Positions 51,179 to 61,792 of a stretch of DNA of 64,000 nucleotides are shown one piece after another (positions within the stretch are counted from its first letter, which is position 1; every line of letters begins with the position of its first letter). Origin of the DNA: Diogma glabrata. Lineage: Eukaryota; Arthropoda; Insecta; Diptera; Cylindrotomidae. Position numbers and translations under genes: made by a program. A model generated the notes under the pieces. The model saw only the letters and a list, made by a program, of their open reading frames with translations. It was not told where the DNA came from and searched no databases. The DNA lies in NCBI GenBank assembly GCA_963693315.1, contig OY856186.1, positions 94,266,132-94,330,131 on the forward strand, in the 5' to 3' direction.

Positions 51179-51572
51179 TATCGATCACGAAAATTGTTAA
51201 CGTAAACATGCCCCTAAATACAGCGTGGCCAGCTGATACTCTACCATTATTTCATCACCCAGCAATATAGGTTGGTGACTTTAATGTATAATATATTACT
51301 TTAATATATTCACTAGATCCAACCCATTCCTAAAAATTACGATAGGTTCGTAGGAACCATCATTTTAACTTTCCCTTTTATATCGATCACGAAAATTGTT
51401 AACGTAAACATGCCCCTAAATACAGCGTGGCCAGCTGATACTCTACCATTATTTCATCACCCAGCAATATAGGTTCGTGACTTTAATGTATAATATATTA
51501 CTTTAATATATTCACTAGATCCAACCCATTCCTAAAAATTACGATAGGTTCGTAGGAACCATCATTTTAACT
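51179..51572. repeat. Tandem duplication of 202 bp
   Basis: The segment tatcgatcacgaaaattgtt...catcattttaact is present twice, from 51179 and from 51381, nearly identical. It copies part of the LINE endonuclease including its nonsense codon, so the duplication followed the decay. Confidence 0.95.
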
Positions 51573-51659
51573 GCAAAGAAATGCATCCCAAGAGACTTCC
51601 GGTGGAGAATACATTCCTGGTTGGAGTAGAGAGCGCGATATATTTATTATTTTTTTTTT

Positions 51660-51796
51660 AACTGAATAAATATTCAAACTTAATCCCAATCCATAGTTGG
51701 GCATGGTATCTTCTGATATTCACTGACGTTAATTTATAATTTATTATAATTAACACTAAACATGCCTAATTTTGAGTAAAAAAAAAAAAAAAAATT
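51660..51796 (+). mobile_element. Short LINE-tail insertion with A run
   Basis: The segment reads ccatagttgggcatggtatc, then ttctgatattcactgacgtt and taacactaaacatgcctaat, followed by an A run of about 17. It sits inside the linker frame of another LINE, so it moved as a unit of about 140 bases. Confidence 0.75.
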
Positions 51797-52097
51797 TGGG
51801 GAGCACCTTAGTAATGGTGAGGCAGACGTGGTTGATGACTTAATATACTCACTGGACACCGCGAGGAAACAAAAGTGGATTAACGCTGTTGAAAACATTG
51901 ATTTTTCCCATTCTTGTTGGGCAGCTTTGAATCTTCTTCGGAAGCTGGATGGCTCAATCTCAGTTACTCGTGCTAACAATGAAATAAATCCAGACAACAT
52001 TGCAAATCACATTGTAAACATGTCTCGTTCCTCTATTAATCGCCTTCATAAGAGAACCATTAAACATAAATTAAGAGAAATGAAGTGGAAGTTTTAG

Positions 52098-52449
52098 GTA
52101 GATTTCTCAGAAAAATCGACCTATTTTAAGTTTTATTGGTATTAATTTGTTGTGTTCATATGTGTCAAAAAAAACCATACAAAAAATCATGACACCATAT
52201 GTGTCAAAAAACATTTTCCTAATTTTGAACGAAATTAATTACTACAGAGGGGAAAAGAATTAAAAACTACTCGATTTTCAAGTGAGAAAATTTTCAATAT
52301 CTTTGAAAAAAGTAAAAAAATATGTTAATAAAAATTAGCGGGATACCCGGGATCCCGGGATGAAATGCCGGGAAAACGGGATGAAAATTAACCGTTTTCC
52401 CCGGGATCCCGGGATCCCGTTTGAGAAACCCTATAGTATAGTAATCTAT
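52098..52449. other. Spacer with GGGATCCCGGGATCCC palindromes
   Basis: At 52343-52364 and again at 52398-52422 the sequence is built of cccgggatcccggg-type words, with ccgggaaaacgggat between. It looks like the terminus of a mobile element, but no partner end was found. Confidence 0.45.
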
Positions 52450-53210
52450 GGGTCATTCCATTTTAAAGTCAACCTTCAAGCTAAATTTTTTTTTCTTCAC
52501 AAAACTGTAACTGTGACCTATCATTTTTTTTTCATATATTTTACTATAAGTATGGCAACAACTGTGAAAATTACAATTTAGTTATTTTGTTTAGAATGCA
52601 ATTAAGCGCATGGTTGTGAAAAAGGCTTAATATACTAAATAAAATATATCTATAAAGAATTTAGTTTAGCACAAATATAATAAACTGAATTGTTTTCGAC
52701 TTTTTATTTTCTGAAAGCTAAAGTTTGGCGTGTCTGAATTGGACTGCTTTGCTTTCCAAATAAATGAGGTAAGCATTCTAAATACATGGATTCTTTTGTG
52801 TTACGTTAGTCACGTTACGTTAGTCACACATCATTTTAATCAAAAGCGTCAATTTATGAAAAACTGACAAATTTTTTAAAAAGTTATTGGCTTTTTTAAA
52901 AAATATATTAATTACATTGAAGAAACTTATCAATAAATTTTATGTACATTTTCAACATCTTGAGAATTTTGGTTCATAATTTAGGTGTTAAATTAATGGT
53001 ATAAAAAATGTTACGTTAATCACATTTACATTTTTATTTAAAAAAATATCTAAAAAATTTAATTTAAATAAAAGAAAGATAGATAAATAAACTGGATTTA
53101 CATTTTAAAAAGTCAACAAGTGCTTAAAATAATCTTTACTATTTTAGTTATAAGGAAACAAACTTGTGAATTTCGGTATAAATGTTACGTTAGTCACTTT
53201 GGAATGACCC
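52450..53210. mobile_element. 761-bp MITE with GGGTCATTCCA termini and GTTACGTTAGTCAC repeats
   Basis: The ends gggtcattccattttaaag and ctttggaatgaccc are inverted. TAT flanks both ends. The motif gttacgttagtcac occurs at about 52800, 52814 and 53183 with a variant at about 53010. No coding frame. Confidence 0.75.
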
Positions 53211-53891
53211 TATAGGGGTATTATAGTAGAAACGACAACACTAAATATTCAAATAAAAAAACAGTTTTTTTTTAATCGCGAAAAAAATTTTCACGATATA
53301 ACTTTTATAACTTTTCAACTTTCATTTATGATTCATTTATAATCATTACCATCATATATTTTGAGTTCATCGGAGTTGAATTGAGTTGTAAAAACAATGA
53401 ATTAAACTCAAACACTTAACTGTTATTGGTATTTTTTTATTCTTTTGACTTTAAACTTTAAACTAATTAGTTTATTTTATATTATATTATAATATAGTCA
53501 CTAAAATATATTTTTTGATAAGTTTTATTTTATATATTCTACCACATTCTACACTGCACAACACCACACAACTCCAATCGTACTCCTTGGTACCAAACCA
53601 GAAAAAAAACAACAACCAACTACTGCTGTTCCCACTTTCCAAACCCCAACTGATTAACTAAAAAAAAAAAACAACTAACAAAAAATTTTTTACAGGAGTC
53701 AAAAAGAACATTGTCAGCATAAACTTTCGTTTGCATAAAATAGTATTTCCGTTAATTCTCTTAAGGTTTTTTCATAATTTAAGCGAAAATAAAAATTAAC
53801 AGAAAATATAGCAAACAATTTGATACTGCTTCCGAAAGTTTCATATTTAAGAAATATTTTAATAGAATGTGTTCTAATGAACAAGTAGGTA
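53211..53891. other. AT-rich spacer
   Basis: Low-complexity A/T runs and no recognised feature. Confidence 0.3.
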
Positions 53892-54371
53892 TAGTAGAAT
53901 TTTTTTGCCAGCGAATTTTTGACAGATACGACGCAGCAAGAGATAAAAGATGAAACAAAAAGTAAAACAGAGATGTATTATTTATTTTGGGATAAATTTG
54001 TTTTCAAAAAAATTATATTAGTTAAATTTAAAATTTCTACTTCTAGTTCGTACCATTTGTTTGTTGTGACATTTGTTTACATAGGCGTCGGTATTTTTAT
54101 TATAATTATTTTTAATTATAAAAATTTTGTTATATATAATCATTAATATTTGTGCTATTTTTTGGGTTTCTATTATAATTGGATGAATTTCAATAGTAAT
54201 TCATAAATTTTATGCGTTTTTTTTTGTCCATTTCACTGGGACCCCAAAGTTTTTTTAATATTTTAATCGAGACACTGAATGTGCAAACAATATGCGCATG
54301 TGCATGCGCATGTGCAAACAATATGCGCATAACAAACAATCTTTGTGTTCGCTGGCAAAAAAATTCTACTA
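53892..54371. mobile_element. 480-bp MITE, Tc1/mariner-like, TA duplication
   Basis: The 24-bp ends are perfect inverted repeats (tagtagaatttttttgccag continuing cgaa). TA lies directly outside both ends (53890-53891, 54372-54373). A 75-codon frame inside (53919-54146) matches nothing. The perfect termini imply recent activity. Confidence 0.9.
54290..54330. repeat. Alternating purine-pyrimidine ATGCGC/ATGTGC tract
   Basis: The tract atgcgcatgtgcatgcgc and the following atgtgc, later atatgcgcat, has Z-DNA-forming potential and lies inside the MITE near its right end. Confidence 0.6.
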
Positions 54372-54614
54372 TAGTAGATTGAATATAAAGATCTCTATAT
54401 GAATATGAAGATCTCTATAGTAATAGGTAAGGACAAGGAGGATGGAAAATGGAAGCACAACTGACATGTAATATCTTGGCCATTACAAAGTTTTTACTTC
54501 AAAAAACTATTTTTTTTAAACACTGTTTTAAACAAATTGATTTTTTTGTATATAGTATATACATATATACATAAAGTATATACATATAGTATTTGTATAT
54601 AGTATTTTGTGAAT

Positions 54615-54906
54615 ATAGTTGCAAGGGTCCTTTTTGATTTTCTATTAAAAAAACTATTTTTCAAAATTTAAAACAAATATATTTTTATTTTATATTAAAT
54701 ATATATTTTAATCTATAACTTCTAAAAAAACAATTTTAATTTTATATACACGTGTAAGAGATAATAATAAAATTAAAATTGTTTTCTTAGAAGTTAGATT
54801 AAAATATATATTTAAAATAAAAATATATTTAAAATAAAAATATATTTGTTTTAAGTTTTTAAAAATAGTTTTTTCAATGTAAAATCAAAAAGGACCCTTG
54901 CAACTA
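54615..54906. repeat. ~290-bp palindromic element
   Basis: The left end atagttgcaagggtcctttt mirrors the right end aaggacccttgcaactat. Complementarity continues through aaaactatttttcaaaat, ataaatatattttaat-like and aacttctaaaaaaaca blocks to a centre near 54760. Weaker symmetry extends outward (aaacactgttttaaac at 54518 and gtttaaacagtgtttaaa near 54980). Confidence 0.8.
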
Positions 54907-56608
54907 TATACAAAAACCAATTTGTTACTATAGTGATTTTACTGCACTCCAAAACCAAAAATAAAAATTTTAGTTAGTGTTTTAAACAGTGTTTAAAACA
55001 AACCAACTCTGTATACATATGTACATATTATTTACATATTTTGTAGGGAAATAGTATATTACATATCTAGAGTTGTAAATAGCATTTTACATGCGAGGGA
55101 AAATTTTGCGCACGAGACGCGTAGCATCGAGTGCAGTATCTTCACGAGCATGGAAAAATGCTTTACAACTCCAGATTTGTTATATACTTTTTCTACGACT
55201 TTGTTTTAATGCCCAAACGCATATAAATACTTGAAACTAATTATAAATTGAATGCAAATAGTTTACAAATTGTGGTAGGCTTTGCATTATTCTGGGTCAA
55301 AATGAATTGAAATATTTGATTTTTAGAAATCAAATTCTTCTTTAAATAAACATTTTTCTTTTTATTAAAAGTGTGTGGTAATATATATCCCGAGTCGAAA
55401 TTTAACTACTCTTTAAAACCTACAAATTCTACTATTTAGAATTTAGAGTATTTAAGTATCACTTATTTTCAATACAAAAATAACATCTACATAGCTCCTA
55501 CAAGGGCTACTTACCGGAAAAAATCCCATGTAAGGTGTTAAATAGACGTTAAAATAATTTCTTTCGGTCTTCCGTAATATTAAAAAACAAAAAGAAAAAA
55601 AAATTGTTTGATGCGATAATAAAAATAAACAAAAGAAAAGAAAGAACAAGAAAGAACAAGAAATATAAGAATATAGAAAAATAAAATCATGGTTGGTTTT
55701 ATTTAACATTTTAGGAAATAATTTATATGTATTTAATTGAATTTAATATTTTAATGTTATATAAAATTATGTGCGAAAGAAATTTTTCAGTTAATCTAAT
55801 ATAAATAATCTCGCTAAACAATTAGGCCCTCTTAATAATTAATTTTAGTGATTTAAAAAAAATATATTATTTTAAAATTTTTTATTTGTCTTGTTTCATA
55901 TCGATTTATCGATATTTTGATTTAATTTTTCATAATACTGAGCAATTTATGGAAAATTAATATTATTTTCTACACATAATTCAAATATTTAAATTTTTTG
56001 ATATCTGAATTTTGGTCTTTTAAATTGTATCATTAAAAAAATGGCGAAAAAATGGACGCATCCTTTACATACAAAATCACACTCATACATTTCCAATTTA
56101 GAACTTAAATATACGAGCGCTATCTTCATGTATAACAATGTTTGTCGGGTTTGATGTGAAATAAGATCGGAATCGTAAATAGTTTTTGAAGATTCAAATA
56201 AGATATATATGAAAATCCATTACCGCACGTTGTTTTTTACTTACCGCACACTTTTTGAAATAATCAATTTACATGTCATGGATAATGTGGTGTAATTTAT
56301 AATTTACTGTGATAGGAGTAGAAAAACAAATCTAAACGATAAATTCATGTTTTTGTTGTTATAGAACGATTTAAAAAAACAACGAAAAAAATACAGATTA
56401 AAAGAAACGTTTAAATCAAATAAAAAACGGTTTTTCAAGTTCATCTTTCAAATGCTTTAAAGATTTATTTAATCTTTTTTATTTTTCAATATTCTAATCA
56501 GTATAATGTAACGCTTGTTTCATTAAACTTATTATCAATATTGCAAAAAATGCTGTTATTTCGTTTTATTTTCTGGTCAAAATTGATTACTTATTCATTA
56601 AATTAGTT
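54907..56608. other. AT-rich stretch with one small inverted repeat
   Basis: At 55070-55180 gagttgtaaatagcatttta and ggaaaaatgctttacaactc are inverted around a gcgcacgagacgcgtagc core. The rest is low-complexity A/T with no gene. Confidence 0.4.
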
Positions 56609-56871
56609 GTGTAGCCTAGAAGCAAACCAGTGTCTTCCATTTTTATAGATGGCAACAAAACGATTTTATTCCAAACCTTAATTCGAAATAACTTTAAATG
56701 ATGCAATTTTATCGTGGTTTTCCGTTTAAATATATAATAATTAAGCTTCGTTTATTATTTGTGAATTGAAATAAAAGATTAATTTGCAACAATTTACAAA
56801 TGAGAAGTTTTTTTCAATTTGTGCAAATTTGATCAAAGTGGAAAAGACACTACTTTGCTTCTAGGCTACAC
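56609..56871. mobile_element. 263-bp MITE (GTGTAGCCTAGAAGCAAA)
   Basis: The ends gtgtagcctagaagcaaa and tttgcttctaggctacac are perfect inverted repeats, followed inward by cagtgtcttcc / gaaaagacact. The flanks aattagtt and aattatta agree at 6 of 8 positions, suggesting an eroded hAT-type 8-bp duplication. Confidence 0.85.
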
Positions 56872-58159
56872 AATTATTAGTTTGAAGCGCTGGATTGCAT
56901 TTATATACTTAGTTACCCGATTTTCAATAAAACTTGAATTTATGCAATAACAGTTTTAACTTTATTTGTATACAATAACAAACATATCGTTTAGGAATGA
57001 AAAAATTCATCACTAAACGATTCCATTTTCAGCAGAAAAATGTTTGCATCATCGAATTTTCGATCTTCGATGATTTATCATAAAAATCGATGATAATTTA
57101 GTGATAGCCAACATTTTGCTGCAGATATAAACTTTATTACAATCACAATAAAAATTAGTCCTTAAAAAATTATTTTAAACTACCTTTAGATTTGGTTTAG
57201 ACAACTTGTCATACTTTTTATTACTACAATTTGGCACTAAACTTTTAAAAATTTAAATATTAAAATTAAATCCCTTTTACTAACCTTAAATGAAATTAGA
57301 TTAATTTTCTTTAAAGATTTTCTTATTCTAATATGCTCAGTGAGAGCTATAATTCTTTGTGTAATACCTGACTTAATAAATTTTATTATTTTATTCCTCA
57401 CTTCACTAAGAACCTAAGAGACTAAAGATAGATTGAATTTGAAAAATCAAATTTTTTTAAATTTTTTACTATCTCTTTTTCTACTTAGAATGTAAACAAA
57501 ATAAGTAAATATTTTTAGAAAACTTTTTAAATGTTGCAGAAATTAGATTAATCAAAAGAAAAGTAACACTAAAAGTGTTTGTTGTTTAGGTTAGTTTTGA
57601 TGGTTTCCTGCTCTGAGGAGGTTTATTCGCTCCTCCCCTTTAGCTCCAAACCTAATGGAACAAACATAGTTAACCATACTTAAATTTGAGGCTAATTTGA
57701 GAAATTTTCCCATCCTAATGAAAATAAATAGTTCTGTTTTGACAGAACTTATTCCTAGGCTTAACTGGAGTCCAAGAATATATTGTTGCGAAGATCGTTT
57801 GCATTCACTTCTTTAGCGTAATCAGATTTTTTTTCCAAAATGGTAATTTTCCGCCTTGGATGTGAAGAATGCTTTAGTTAACATATTATCAGTTTCACGA
57901 CATATCGGGGTTCTGGTTATTATCTTATCAAAAAATTATTGACTTGGATGATACTGGTTTATTTAAACTGGGCAGTTTGTGTTCAAAAGCTTATGATGTG
58001 TTCGTATAAAAATTGGCGAACCTTTTGTTGTAGTGAACTTTTTATAATAAAAAAAATGAAAGAAACATCGGTTCACATCAAGTCAATCCGGATTTGGAAT
58101 ATCTTTTATTAAATAGTTTTACGTTAACATATGTAGGTAAGTTGCAAATCCAAATTTAA
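56872..58159. other. AT-rich stretch
   Basis: It contains a loose inverted repeat at 57035-57126 (cagcagaaaaatgttngc / gccaacattttgctgc) with atcgatgat words between. No gene recognised. Confidence 0.35.
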
Positions 58160-58390
58160 TTAAACGAAAACAAAGTACTATCAATGTTGAAAAAAGTCGT
58201 TTTATGGTGAAACGGCTTAAAATATTTAGGTTATGTTATTGGTGATGTATGCATACGGGTAGATTCCGAAAAAATTCATGCTGTGAGAGATTTCCCAGTT
58301 CTTAAGACTATTAAACATGTGCGAAAATTCTTAGCAACGTGCAAGCGACAATCGTTTTTTAAAAAAATTGGGATAAGCTCGTTGCTAGGT
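58160..58390 (+). pseudogene. Gypsy-type reverse transcriptase/RNase H junction fragment
   Basis: The plus frame reads LKYLGYVIGDVCIRVDSEKI, then HAVRDFPVLKTIKHVRKFL. This matches the end of the Ty3/gypsy RT domain (FLGxVIS, GI..DPEKI.AV..FP.P...K.VRSFLGL). It decays after FL. It is the only LTR-type polymerase sequence in the window and shows no LTRs nearby. Confidence 0.72.
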
Positions 58391-58477
58391 CAGTTCAAAT
58401 TTTGTTCCATGTTGTTCTATAACAAAACTACCAAGTGCCTTTCACACCCTGCTCACAACTTACCTACCAATTGTGAA

Positions 58478-58540
58478 CGATCATGTAATGGCGATGGCAA
58501 AAACACGTCTAGAAAGCTCGGCCTATCAATCACTACACGT
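58478..58540 (+). pseudogene. Scrap of LINE reverse transcriptase
   Basis: The DNA cgatcatgtaatggcgatgg and ctagaaagctcggcct match the NDHIMAMAKSASRKLGLLN segment of the LINE at 24540-24597. It is about 60 bases long and directly adjoins the gypsy scrap. Confidence 0.55.
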
Positions 58541-58719
58541 CACTACATGTCTCACTTTCACCACACCAGAATGAAAATTATTTCATTGTTATATTATTAC
58601 GTTTATAATTCAAGCACTTAAAAATAAATATAAATGTTTTCTTAATTTTTATTTAAAGCAAATAAAATTAATTTATCATTTATGACTTACCTAAACCTAT
58701 ACATCTGATATCCATGTTT

Positions 58720-58870
58720 AAGAAAATAATCGTTCTCAGGGATCACTGGTCTGCTCAGGCCATGATACGGGGTTTATCGAACCCGAGGTACTTGAACTAT
58801 ATTGGGCTTCGGCCCAATCTATTGCACACCGTAAACCTTGCTCATATCTAGCGGGAACTTAGATATTAAT
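58720..58870. other. Structured, GC-richer segment with TTCG-loop hairpin
   Basis: At 58801-58817 attgggcttcggcccaat forms a perfect stem closed by a TTCG tetraloop. cggggtttatcgaacccg and ggtctgctcaggcc nearby are also self-complementary. On the minus strand gggttcgataaacc resembles a pol III B box. It may be a tRNA-like SINE head or another structured RNA relic; function unknown. Confidence 0.4.
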
Positions 58871-59093
58871 CTTAGAATTTAATTAGTGTTAGTCACAACA
58901 ACTAGTTGGAAATTGTCTTCCATACTCGTATCACAAGTTATTCATTCAATGCTTGCTTAGTTAGAGTATGATAAAACATATGTTCGTAGAGTTAATTAGA
59001 CTAAATACACTAGAATTGTCTGATTGAATTACAAAAAAAAAACAGAAATCCCTAATGAGAAAAAGTCAACTTAAAGTAGTTAAAATAATGATA

Positions 59094-59335
59094 AAATTTC
59101 AACTTTGAAATACCATCGCCCCAGTAGGTTAATGGATAGCGTGTCTCCCAAAACGAATTCGAACCATGGCACTGATGAGGATAGTTCGAATCCCAATCCG
59201 AAACACGTATAGGAGAAAAATGGAGTTTTTCTCTGAGAAAAATCCAAAATATACTTTCGAATTGAAAAATTCAAAATACTTAATTGCTTGAGTTTAAATG
59301 CTCAAAAAATTTCTAATATATAATTCAAAATTTTC
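59094..59335 (+). mobile_element. tRNA-derived SINE, copy 2
   Basis: The head has an A-box-like taggttaatgg (59125-59135) and a B box agttcgaatcc (59183-59193), spaced as in a tRNA gene with extra bases. The body ggagtttttctctgagaaa, ttcgaattgaaaaattc and cttgagtttaaatg matches copy 1 at 18365-18605 in the same order. Confidence 0.78.
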
Positions 59336-59431
59336 AATATTCAAATCTAGTGAATTAAAAATTATTAACAAGTTTAATGTACAGTAACATAGTCTTTCGT
59401 ATAAAGTAAATATACATTCAAATAACATCTA

Positions 59432-59935
59432 GAAGACGTATTTACATAAACATATATTCATGATATGTGTTGCAAATAAACGCATTACAAATTATGAGCT
59501 ACATGGTGATGTGGTATTAAAGGTTTGTCTAACTGAACTTAATTTCTTTCGCACAATAGCTTTATACCGGTCACCAAACAAACATAATACCAATTTTTTT
59601 AATCTCCTGACTAATACTGAGGACGAAATTAGAGTAAAATATCCCAATTGTGAGGTTATCGTTTACCGGTGACTTCAATGTCCACATCAAATCATGGTTA
59701 GAATTTGTCAAAACGATTGACGACCGACGACAACAACAATGGAAGGCATGCAGACATTTTTGCCGCATCGCACGACCTGACGCAAATTATAAAGAGCCCA
59801 ACTTTCACTCCTCGTAATGGCGGTGATAAATGTTTTCTTCCTGCAGATCTCTATCTCACATCTATGAAAGATATTCCGAGTGTCGATGTCAAAAAGCGTA
59901 GTGTTGGAAATTCTAGCCATTATCTATAACTCTTT
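59432..59935 (+). pseudogene. LINE endonuclease fragment (FADDSTLHKS family)
   Basis: The frames read CVANKRITNYELHGDVVLKV, TIALYRSPNKHNTNFFNLLT, and, after a one-base insertion near 59665, the GDFNVHIKSWL catalytic block. FAASHDLTQIIKSPTFTPRN follows. It ends against an inverted 3' tail of the same family. The first 240 bases are nearly identical to 60952-61208. Confidence 0.8.
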
Positions 59936-60887
59936 TTTTTTTAAATAAAAAGTGTTGTGTTTAGGGTTTACAATATTTTTTTTTTTTTTTTTTTTTTAAA
60001 TAAGAAGTGTTGTGTAGTAGGAATTACAAAATGGAGCACAACAACACATATATACCTTTTAAGACCTAGGTTCCACAACAACTTGCGCTCTGAGATGATG
60101 ATGAACGCTGTTTGTAAAGCCTTGCGGATTGAAACCACCTGTGACTATGGATTCCGGCAAACTATTCCATTCGTATGCAGTTCGGACAAAGAAGTCTTTC
60201 TGCGATCTGCCAATATGACAGCGCAGGATCTCGATCGTTTGACTGCTTGCGCTAGCCGATTGCCGAGTGAAACGGGGGTAAGAATATGTTTGAGGCATGA
60301 TGCTGCTGATTTCATCTGAGCACCGTTGATGACGATATTTGTAAAACATAACCAGGTCAGCAACAGTGCGACGATGTTGTAGGGAGTCAAGTTTTGATCT
60401 CAAATCTCGATCACCCACAACTCGTATAGCCCACTTTTGAACAGAGTCTAAGAGGGCCAAGATGGAAACAGAAGCAGCATCCCAAACATGACAACAGTAC
60501 TCCATACAGGAACGAATATAGTACTTATAAACATGGCGCAATTGGTATGGAGTGAAATTTTTTTTGCATCTATTTAGGAGGCCGAGTTTTCTAGACGTGC
60601 TTTTTGCCATCACCATTACATGATCGTTGACACCCAATAAACGATTTTTTTTACATTCACCTACTGGTTCATCACACATACTGAACAAAATGTCTTTGAG
60701 GAACTCGGTCTTTGATCTGAAAACAATCAACAGCTGTGTTTTGGTAGAGTTGAAATTGACCAGGTTTTGGTCATCCCAATTGGTCAAATTTTTTAGGTCT
60801 TTATTCACGCTTATGGCAGCGTCTCTCCGGGCGGGATTAATTCGTTCGTGTATTTTACCTTTTGAAGGAAGGGTTTACCTATTCTAA
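59936..60887 (-). pseudogene. LINE reverse transcriptase C-terminal half with double A tail
   Basis: Minus-strand blocks are KGKIHERINPARRDAAISVN-like, NRLLGVNDHVMVMAKSTSRK, SCMEYCCHVWDAASVSILAL, HRRTVADLVMFYKYRHQRCS and FNPQGFTNSVHHHL, ending at 60059. Seven or so residues are missing at LLGV-ND. The 3' tail ends in an A run (59976-59997), then a second, similar tail piece (acacaacactttttattt) with its own A run lies at 59933-59970. Confidence 0.85.
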
Positions 60888-61208
60888 AATCTATCCCTCT
60901 GACGTAACACTGATTCCAAAAATAGGCTTTAATCATCTTTAAAACTTTATCAAGACGTATTTACATATACATACATGATATGTGTTGCAAATAAACGCAT
61001 TACAAATTATGAGCTGCATGGTTATGTGCTATGAAAGGTTTGTCTAACTGACCTGAATTTCTTTTGCACAAGAGCTTTATACCGGTCACCAAATAAACAT
61101 AATACGAATTTTTTTAATCTCCTGACTAATACTGAGGACGAAATTAGAGTAAAATATCCCAATTGTGAGATTATCGTTACCGGTGACTTCAATGTCCACA
61201 TCAAATCA
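60888..61208 (+). pseudogene. Second LINE endonuclease fragment, inverted inside the RT
   Basis: It repeats 59432-59697 (ATAT-rich lead, CVANKRITNYEL, ALYRSPNKHNTNFFNLL, GDFNVHIKSW) with a few substitutions and without the one-base insertion. It lies in plus orientation exactly between FADDSTLHKS (61209 side) and the following KGKIHER part of the minus-strand RT. Confidence 0.8.
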
Positions 61209-61545
61209 TGGACTTGTGCAGAGTACTATCATCTGCAAAACAATTTATTGGGTTGCTTGTGATTTTCAACAATTCGTTGATATCTATAAATTAAAAATAT
61301 TTTTGGGGACAATACTGAGCCTTGAGGTACACCAGCGTTAATTAGTTTAGACTCAGATGATAATCCGTTTAAGGAGACCGAGATGTATCGGTTAGATAGA
61401 AAATTTTGAATCAGCTTCAAGCATTGGGATGAAAACCTTACGCAACGAGCTTGTTGATTAAGTTTTCATGCCAGACTCGATCGAATGCCTTGGAGATGTC
61501 TAAAGCGATAACGTATGTTTCACCACACTCTCCAAAAAATACTTT
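61209..61545 (-). pseudogene. LINE reverse transcriptase middle part
   Basis: The minus frames read ALDISKAFDRVWHEN-like, LIQNFLSNRYISVSLNGLSS, INAGVPQGSVLSPKIFL and, after a shift, ITSNPINCFADDSTLHK, the catalytic box. It continues the RT at 59936-60887 once the inverted insert is removed. Confidence 0.82.
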
Positions 61546-61792
61546 TTTAAGAAGCGTTATGTTTTAACATGTGCTTACTCTTAGCGTTAAACGTTAACAA
61601 TAAACATTAAACGTTTGTCTGTAACGTTATGGTACTTGCAGTTTGAAACCAGCTCTCTTCAGAAACCAGCCGACGTCTTTTGCAAAAAACTTTTGTACGT
61701 AAAGTGATGCACACTAAATAAACACAAAGGAACAGTTAGTATAACCGGCATTTTTTGTATTCACAAATGTGAAACAATTTTCATATCAAGAA

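Larger units (their letters stand above)
51040..52097 (+). pseudogene. LINE endonuclease and pre-RT linker fragment, with internal duplication and insertion
   Basis: The plus frames read DIHIIDVDISITKIVNVNMP, HHPAI, TAG, VGDFN (endonuclease core), then CIPRDFRWRIHSW. After an inserted tail copy they read GEADVVDDLIYSLDTARKQK and FSHSCWAALNLLRKLDGS, ending at 52097. These blocks belong to a LINE distinct from the others in the window. No reverse transcriptase follows. A 202-bp segment is duplicated in tandem and the insertion at 51660-51796 splits the linker. Confidence 0.75.

Noticed and set aside
58801..58850. Hairpin followed by CTAG, suggesting a Helitron 3' end.
   Set aside because: The CTAG is about 30 bases from the stem instead of about 10, and no TC 5' end or Rep/helicase sequence was found.
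59125..59193. A possible genuine tRNA gene from the A and B boxes.
   Set aside because: A proper cloverleaf cannot be drawn, the head is shared with a diverged copy at 18.5 kb, and both have the same non-tRNA body, which fits a SINE.
59957..60319. A 120-codon plus-strand frame.
   Set aside because: It lies opposite the LINE reverse transcriptase C-terminus and shares no known domain; it is an antisense shadow.
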